Source: Chloroflexota bacterium (GTDB lineage: Bacteria > Chloroflexota > Dehalococcoidia > Dehalococcoidales > Fen-1064). From it: DNA of 9,876 nucleotides. The DNA lies in the NCBI GenBank assembly GCA_026389745.1, contig JAPLHG010000119.1, positions 4,920-14,795 of the forward strand, written 5' to 3'. Under the pieces are notes generated by a model. It did no database searches. It was not told where the DNA came from and saw only the letters and a program-made list of their open reading frames with translations. Below, piece by piece: positions 7,476 to 9,876 of the stretch. Positions within the stretch are counted from its first letter, which is position 1, and every line of letters begins with the position of its first letter. Position numbers and translations under genes: made by a program.

Positions 7476-7496
7476 CTGATTATTAGCGAGCTAAGG

Positions 7497-7583
7497 CTAT
7501 AAACAGTTACAGCTTCCAATACGGAACATCTTCGTCCCGCACGTGGGACAGACACCTTGAGTCGCCGGCTTACCGTTTTTCAT
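7497..7583 (-). pseudogene. C-terminal half of a DUF5679 zinc-ribbon protein
   Basis: From ATG at 7583 a 28-residue frame reads MKNGKPATQG, then CPTCGTKMFRIG, ending in SCNCL and TAG. This is the well conserved second half of DUF5679, a domain of about 50 residues seen in Chloroflexota and other bacteria. It normally has a first CxxC pair before the sequence AxTMKNGxPATQG. Upstream in frame the residues RAIT still fit the family, but beyond them (about 7595) the CxxC half is missing and replaced by unrelated sequence. Only the second zinc-binding pair remains. The fragment is therefore probably a remnant, although a 28-residue peptide could be made. It lies among recombinase remnants on the same strand. 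Function of the domain is unknown. Confidence 0.65.
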
Positions 7584-7685
7584 GGTTATAGCCCTGGAGG
7601 GAGAGCAGGACCGAAGTTGGGCAAAAGTGGCGGAGGCGATTGGCGTTTAACTGGAAAGAGTAACGCTCGAACTGAAGCTGGAATC

Positions 7686-7705
7686 TTGCTACTAATTTGC
7701 TACTA
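7686..7705 (+). repeat. Tandem pair of TTGCTACTA motifs
   Basis: TTGCTACTA occurs at 7686-7694 and again at 7697-7705, an 11-bp period close to one helix turn. Similar pairs occur at 7903-7922 and 9337-9355, so this may be a protein-binding array such as recombinase arm sites. That role is inference. Confidence 0.4.
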
Positions 7706-7737
7706 GACAGAACCAAACGTGTTGTCACCAGACGGTG

Positions 7738-7840
7738 TTCTACGCTCAAAACGGGTTTTCGACAACTAACACAAACGTTCTAGTTTGTGCGTAAAACTAC
7801 TGTTCAGGACACCTGGTAGCAAATCCGGTATGCGCTACCA
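7738..7840 (+). repeat. Direct repeat copy A (~100 bp)
   Basis: This non-coding stretch is repeated in the same orientation at 9183-9284, with about 15 mismatches and one gap over 103 positions by hand alignment (about 84% identity). Long unchanged blocks are the first 15 bases, the AACTAACACAAACGT block and the terminal GTATGCGCTACCA. Copy A contains a TGGTAGC...GCTACCA dyad (7814-7840) that copy B has lost by one change. Both copies are followed 50-65 bp later by a TTGCTA motif pair, so homology may extend to about 180 bp. The copies flank the recombinase tails and the 8032-8628 gene. Confidence 0.75.
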
Positions 7841-7850
7841 ACATAAAGAA

Positions 7851-7895
7851 AACCGCCTATTTGAAGCTAAATTTGTAAAATAGGCGGTTAATTTT
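7851..7895. terminator. 12-bp hairpin with T-rich flank, probable bidirectional terminator
   Basis: AACCGCCTATTT (7851-7862) and AAATAGGCGGTT (7878-7889) are perfect 12-bp arms around a 15-nt loop. AATTTTT follows on the plus strand and an A-rich AAAG precedes, so the hairpin can stop transcription either way. On the minus strand it lies about 30 bp after the stop of the recombinase tail at 7917 and could end a transcript running through 8032-8628. Confidence 0.65.
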
Positions 7896-7902
7896 TAGGG
7901 TT

Positions 7903-7922
7903 TTGCTAATAAATTGCTAATA
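7903..7922 (+). repeat. Tandem pair of TTGCTAATA motifs
   Basis: TTGCTAATA is at 7903-7911 and 7914-7922, again with an 11-bp period and 2-bp gap as at 7686-7705. The second copy overlaps the stop codon of the minus-strand recombinase tail. Confidence 0.4.
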
Positions 7923-8021
7923 ATGATTCCCAACAGCCACATTTCCACGCCTGCCGTTAAGCAGTTTATCAAAACTCTCCGCTGCTGCCTGTTGTAGACC
8001 TGGGGCAACATGGGAATAGGA
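7917..8021 (-). pseudogene. C-terminal tail of a tyrosine recombinase (phage-integrase family)
   Basis: The 34-codon frame reads SYSHVAPGLQQAAAESFDKLL and ends HY with TAG at 7919-7917. Tyrosine recombinases of the phage-integrase family end in the form TYSHVxPGxQxxAxxxxDxLL, and the tyrosine here is the one that becomes covalently joined to DNA in the family. The preceding codon in frame is a stop (8024-8022), so the fragment begins one residue before the catalytic tyrosine; the remaining catalytic domain is absent. It starts only 8 bp past the stop codon of the 8032-8628 gene, so a deletion or insertion has fused gene end and recombinase end. It cannot be active. Confidence 0.75.
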
Positions 8022-8031
8022 TTATTTATGA

Positions 8032-8628
8032 TTACTTGGTTACTCCTGAGATAACCAATTGGCCATCAATAATTTGGACATTCTGCGTATTGAATCCCAA
8101 ATCTGACACTTGAATCAGACCACCCTCAGGTATTAACCCTTTGAGCTGGTCTTTCAGAGACTGCGGTATCGGAAGTGCCCCCATATCAACATCCGTCACG
8201 GTGATAGAAGGCTGCCCGTTAATTATCTGTACCGTCGCTTCCATTCCTGCGTTTCCCGAAAAAATAGAGTATTTGATATCAGCCGATAACAGAATCTTAC
8301 CGTCCACCAGATTTACATTCATGTTGCTGACAGCGAGCCCGGCCGGTAAGTCAACCGTTTTCAATTCCTCGTTTATTTTTGAGTTCACTTCTTCCTGCGT
8401 TAGCGTCACTGTGACTTGCGTCCCTGGTGAGGCCTGCGCGACCGTATTATTAAAGTTGTCCCACTTGGTGTCAAATGATTGGACTGCCTGTGCGTTTGAA
8501 GGGACTTGTGTGACATTGGAGGCAATACTCGATGGCCGGCTCATGAGGACCCAGACAACTGCACCAATGATTATTACCAGCCCGATGATAGAACCAATTA
8601 CTATCCCGAATATCTTCAATATCTTCAT
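8032..8628 (-). CDS. Membrane-anchored extracytoplasmic protein, YpmS/LmeA-like by architecture
   Basis: The 198-residue product starts MKILKIFG and has one hydrophobic helix (residues about 7-29) ending at MSR, then a polar linker and a soluble domain. That suggests an N-in signal anchor with the domain outside the membrane. The body has VTVTLTQEEVNSKINEEL (about 72-89), VNLVDGKILLSADI, a PIPQSLKDQLKGLIP stretch and a closing VQIIDGQLVISG. The TQEEVNxxI opening and paired strands around VDGKI and IDGQL recall YpmS (DUF2140) or LmeA-like (DUF2993) lipid-binding proteins, but this is resemblance, not proof. No catalytic motif is seen. The ATG follows CAGGTAA behind a run of eight G. It is the only intact gene in the remnant-rich region, flanked by two outward-pointing recombinase tails. 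Confidence 0.75.
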   Translation of the reverse strand: MKILKIFGIVIGSIIGLVIIIGAVVWVLMSRPSSIASNVTQVPSNAQAVQSFDTKWDNFNNTVAQASPGTQVTVTLTQEEVNSKINEELKTVDLPAGLAVSNMNVNLVDGKILLSADIKYSIFSGNAGMEATVQIINGQPSITVTDVDMGALPIPQSLKDQLKGLIPEGGLIQVSDLGFNTQNVQIIDGQLVISGVTK

Positions 8629-8631
8629 TTA

Positions 8632-8643
8632 CCTGCCCCCCCC
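8632..8643 (-). promoter_or_regulatory. Unusual ribosome site with a G8 run
   Basis: On the minus strand a run of eight G (8643-8636) is followed by CAGG and the start codon four bases later. AGG is a poor, close Shine-Dalgarno, and the G run may supply the anti-SD pairing. Such a homopolymer can change length by slippage, which would alter spacing; that is speculation. Confidence 0.35.
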
Positions 8644-8701
8644 GAAAACGAATCCAGTTATGATACCGCAAGGAGGGAGAATAAACCGAGATCTCCCATA
8701 T

Positions 8702-8718
8702 CAACTCGTATTGAGTTG
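8702..8718. promoter_or_regulatory. Dyad CAACTC-GTATT-GAGTTG upstream of the membrane-protein gene
   Basis: Perfect 6-bp arms with a 5-bp spacer lie about 75 bp before the gene start. It could be an operator or a leader hairpin between the 23-codon frame (8739-8810) and the gene. On the plus strand the right arm runs into TTGACA (8716-8721), but no good -10 follows. Confidence 0.35.
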
Positions 8719-8738
8719 ACACTCGTCCCTCTTTAGTC

Positions 8739-8810
8739 TTAAAACCAATGGTATACCCAGCCCATCCGATTGTCAAGCTGTTCGCTTAGTTCTCCGTAGA
8801 AATCCGACAC
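8739..8810 (-). CDS. Possible 23-residue leader peptide
   Basis: On the minus strand AAGGAGG (8821-8815), the best Shine-Dalgarno in the window, lies four bases before a GTG at 8810-8808. That start opens a 23-codon frame (MSDFYGELSEQL, ending YHWF) closed by TAA at 8741-8739. The ATG overlapping it in another frame gives only 13 codons. It precedes the membrane-protein gene on the same strand by 110 bp, with a dyad between, so it could be a leader peptide. The composition is plausible, but the length allows chance, and it may be a relic of another gene. No known family is recognised. Confidence 0.3.
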   Translation of the reverse strand: MSDFYGELSEQLDNRMGWVYHWF

Positions 8811-8845
8811 TCATCCTCCTTTCTGAGTGGTGTCTTCATTCTTAG

Positions 8846-8995
8846 CCCCATATGAGGTCGGTGGTAGTGATAGCGCTCAAGGTAATCTCTGAGAGACTAG
8901 GACATAGTTCAATCAGTGTAACGGCGGACATTTACGCCCATGTCTCACCCAGTATGCAGGAAACAGCCTCGGCAGCCCTAGTGGTGCTATTCTAA
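8846..8995 (+). pseudogene. C-terminal fragment of a second tyrosine recombinase
   Basis: The frame after a TAG at 8843-8845 reads PHMRS, then KVISERLGHSSISVTADIYAHVSPSMQETA and ends VLF with TAA at 8993-8995 (49 codons). The order LGH (second catalytic histidine of the family), then DIYAHV with the catalytic tyrosine, then PSMQExA is the classic phage-integrase C-terminus. The motif PHxxR just upstream may be the remains of PHDLRHT, with about 15 residues missing between it and KVISERLGH, so an internal deletion is likely. A one-base shift in the C4 run at 8846-8849 would join a longer upstream frame (FILSP). The N-terminal domains are absent. It is on the opposite strand to the recombinase tail at 7917-8021 and differs from it in sequence, so they come from two different recombinase genes. 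Confidence 0.8.
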
Positions 8996-9182
8996 AAGGA
9001 TGACCACCATAAGTCAATTGTATCCCTGCGGAATGCGGTTGGGGCTTTATAGAACTTCAAGCTACCCTGAAAACCGACTTGCCTAGTATATTGTTACCAA
9101 ATCTAATAAACCCATTTCGCTGCCCAAGCCCACTTCGTTTTCAGGTTTTTGAGTACTAGGGTACTATCTTGCTTAACTGGGA
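8996..9182. other. Non-coding gap after the recombinase fragment
   Basis: No credible gene is seen. The only pattern is CCTGAAAAC (9066-9074) with its inverse GTTTTCAGG (9137-9145), 62 bases apart, which may be chance. Confidence 0.5.
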
Positions 9183-9284
9183 TTCTACGCTCAAAACAGG
9201 TTTTCCGCAACTAACACAAACGTACTAATTCGAGCGTATAATAACGGTTTGGACACCTGATAACAAATCCAGTATGCGCTACCA
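9183..9284 (+). repeat. Direct repeat copy B (~100 bp)
   Basis: This is the second copy of the repeat at 7738-7840, same orientation, 1445 bp away. It is about 84% identical by hand alignment, with changes concentrated in the middle. It is followed by a TTGCTA pair like copy A but not by the AACCGCC hairpin. It lies about 190 bp beyond the plus-strand recombinase fragment. Confidence 0.75.
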
Positions 9285-9336
9285 GCCTCTTTATTTAGCT
9301 TCATAATACCTTCAAAAGAAGCCGTTTTGCCCTGTT

Positions 9337-9355
9337 TTGCTACATCTTGCTAACA
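9337..9355 (+). repeat. Degenerate pair TTGCTACAT / TTGCTAACA
   Basis: TTGCTA recurs at 9337 and 9347, a 10-bp period, 53 bp after repeat B. The pair after repeat A starts 63 bp after that copy, which supports a longer shared unit. Confidence 0.4.
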
Positions 9356-9445
9356 TCCCCCTGCAACCACGATATCCCTTTATGTACTTTTACGTATAAG
9401 GCAGTTCAGTAAATGGTAGCAAAATGTTTGCAAAACGTAATGATT

Positions 9446-9464
9446 AACGAAAATACTTTTCGTT
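9446..9464. promoter_or_regulatory. Dyad AACGAAAA-TAC-TTTTCGTT, possible operator
   Basis: Perfect 8-bp arms with a 3-bp spacer end 16 bp before the TG of the extended -10 at 9481-9489. Its position over the -35 region suits a repressor or activator site for the small gene at 9523. Confidence 0.45.
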
Positions 9465-9480
9465 TCCCCTCTTGCCAAAT

Positions 9481-9489
9481 TGGTATACA
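9481..9489 (+). promoter_or_regulatory. Extended -10 promoter of the small gene
   Basis: TGGTATACA gives the extended -10 form (TGn then TATACA at 9484-9489). Transcription would start near 9496, with a 27-nt leader holding AAGAGGGA (9508-9515), 7 bases before the ATG at 9523. Confidence 0.45.
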
Positions 9490-9522
9490 GGGTGCAGAAT
9501 TTAATTAAGAGGGACTGCTACA

Positions 9523-9636
9523 ATGGATAACCCTATCAAGAAACTCACTTCACGGCTCCAGTGGCACCTGATGTCAGACCGCGAGCGATATGCCCAGCTT
9601 TGGGCACGGTCACGATCCCACTGGGACGTTGCCTAG
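9523..9636 (+). CDS. Small protein of 37 residues, unknown family
   Basis: ATG at 9523 is preceded by the Shine-Dalgarno-like AAGAGGGA with good spacing, an extended -10 promoter and a dyad further upstream. The frame ends in TAG at 9634-9636. The product begins MDNPIKKLTSRLQWHLM and continues DRERYAQLWARS; it is charged, rich in Arg and aromatic residues, and would form one or two helices. There is no signal or membrane segment. Small basic helical proteins at integrase-rich loci can be excisionases or regulators, but nothing here proves that. Expression signals make it the best supported gene at the right end. It overlaps the next frame (9590-9876) in a different phase, so one of the two may be false. 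Confidence 0.45.
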   Translation: MDNPIKKLTSRLQWHLMSDRERYAQLWARSRSHWDVA

Positions 9637-9876
9637 ACAATCATCGGTTGAATGCCAATACAGCGGCGCGCGCTGTATTGTTACGTGTCACATTGCGGTG
9701 AAATGTACAACCTGTGTTTCTGGTGGAGACGGAGAAGGGAGCCTGTCTCAGAAAGTGGAGCACGGAATACTATGCGAAATTCAAAACGGGTGGGACTCCG
9801 GGATTTGTACCAAAAAGTTTGCGGATTTGGATGGTGGTTTCCAAGCTCCCAGCGATTACTATCTTAACTTTGTTGC
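9590..9876 (+). CDS. Cysteine-rich frame running off the right edge, unknown
   Basis: A frame starting at ATG 9590 (after TGA at 9569-9571) stays open for 95 codons to the window end. Its product has eight or so cysteines, including VECQ, RCIVTC and KCTTC (CxxC-type pairs, residues about 22-42), then CEIQNGWDSGICTKK and a YYLNFV ending at the edge. The pairs could bind metal or form disulphides. No family is recognised. The start has no Shine-Dalgarno and lies inside the 37-residue gene, and all three plus frames are open over much of 9710-9876, so coding is uncertain. A frame at 9652-9867 in another phase (Arg- and Trp-rich) seems less protein-like. Confidence 0.3.
   Translation, partial: MPSFGHGHDPTGTLPRQSSVECQYSGARCIVTCHIAVKCTTCVSGGDGEGSLSQKVEHGILCEIQNGWDSGICTKKFADLDGGFQAPSDYYLNFV
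9656..9680. repeat. 10-bp GC-rich hairpin
   Basis: CAATACAGCG (9656-9665) and CGCTGTATTG (9671-9680) are perfect arms with a GCGCG loop. No T tract follows, so it is not a standard terminator. It lies 20 bp after the stop of the small gene, and inside the cysteine-rich frame. Confidence 0.5.

Noticed and set aside
7814..7840. tRNA-like GGTAGCGCA and TTTGCTA pieces on the minus strand of repeat A
   Set aside because: A D-arm-like and an anticodon-loop-like segment are present, but there is no acceptor stem, the anticodon stem does not pair and no TTCGA T-arm follows. It may be a diverged tRNA-derived att site but is not a tRNA gene.
8141..8719. 192-codon plus-strand open frame over the membrane-protein gene
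   Set aside because: It is antisense to a frame with a clear anchor helix and repeated strand pattern, has no motif and no ribosome site.
7917..8995. Active integrative element with its own recombinase
   Set aside because: Neither recombinase fragment keeps a complete catalytic domain: one begins one residue before the tyrosine and the other lacks the upstream catalytic region.
7686..9355. CRISPR array from TTGCTA repeats
   Set aside because: The units are 9 bp with 2-bp gaps in isolated pairs, with no spacers of 25-40 bp and no cas genes.
1..9876. Inverted match of the window ends (CAACAAAG at the left, CTTTGTTG at the right)
   Set aside because: Eight matching bases at arbitrary window borders are expected by chance and the left copy lies inside the nuclease gene.

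Overview
The window looks like chromosomal DNA from an uncultured bacterium of mid GC content. The gene set (an RNase J-like nuclease, a cobalamin-binding radical SAM protein, a HI0933-type flavoprotein, Maf, a DUF5679 remnant and tyrosine-recombinase tails ending in YsHVxPxxQ) would suit a Dehalococcoidia-like Chloroflexota genome. That placement is inference from gene content, not from a marker gene.

The left two thirds (1-6835) is an ordinary housekeeping/accessory stretch. An MBL/beta-CASP nuclease enters from the left edge without its N-terminus (2-1105, +). It converges on a DHA2-type MFS exporter (1318-3021, -). The exporter is divergent from a B12-binding radical SAM enzyme with a textbook extended -10 promoter (3299-4576, +). 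Next come a BaiN/YhiN-type FAD protein (4879-6273, +) and a Maf nucleotide pyrophosphatase (6260-6835, -), which meet tail to tail and share 14 bp.

The right third (6836-9876) is different. It is gene-poor, rich in inverted and direct repeats, and littered with gene fragments. On the minus strand these are a coding-like frame with no usable start (7134-7448), the C-terminal half of a DUF5679 zinc-ribbon protein (7497-7583) and the last 34 codons of a tyrosine recombinase (7917-8021). A second recombinase tail lies on the plus strand (8846-8995). Between the two tails sits one intact gene, a small membrane-anchored, probably extracytoplasmic protein (8032-8628, -). The two tails point outward from it, and outside them lie two direct copies of a ~100-bp repeat (7738-7840 and 9183-9284, ~84% identical by hand alignment). 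This looks like a decayed integration hotspot or a remnant of an integrative element.

At the right edge a small regulated-looking gene (9523-9636) with palindrome, extended -10 and Shine-Dalgarno is followed by a cysteine-rich frame that runs out of the window (9590-9876).

No CRISPR array, rRNA or convincing tRNA was found. The most interesting signals are the outward-facing recombinase tails with flanking direct repeats, recurring pairs of TTGCTA motifs, a parS-like palindrome with one extra central base, and short leader ORFs in front of two genes. No complete undescribed multi-gene system is demonstrable here.
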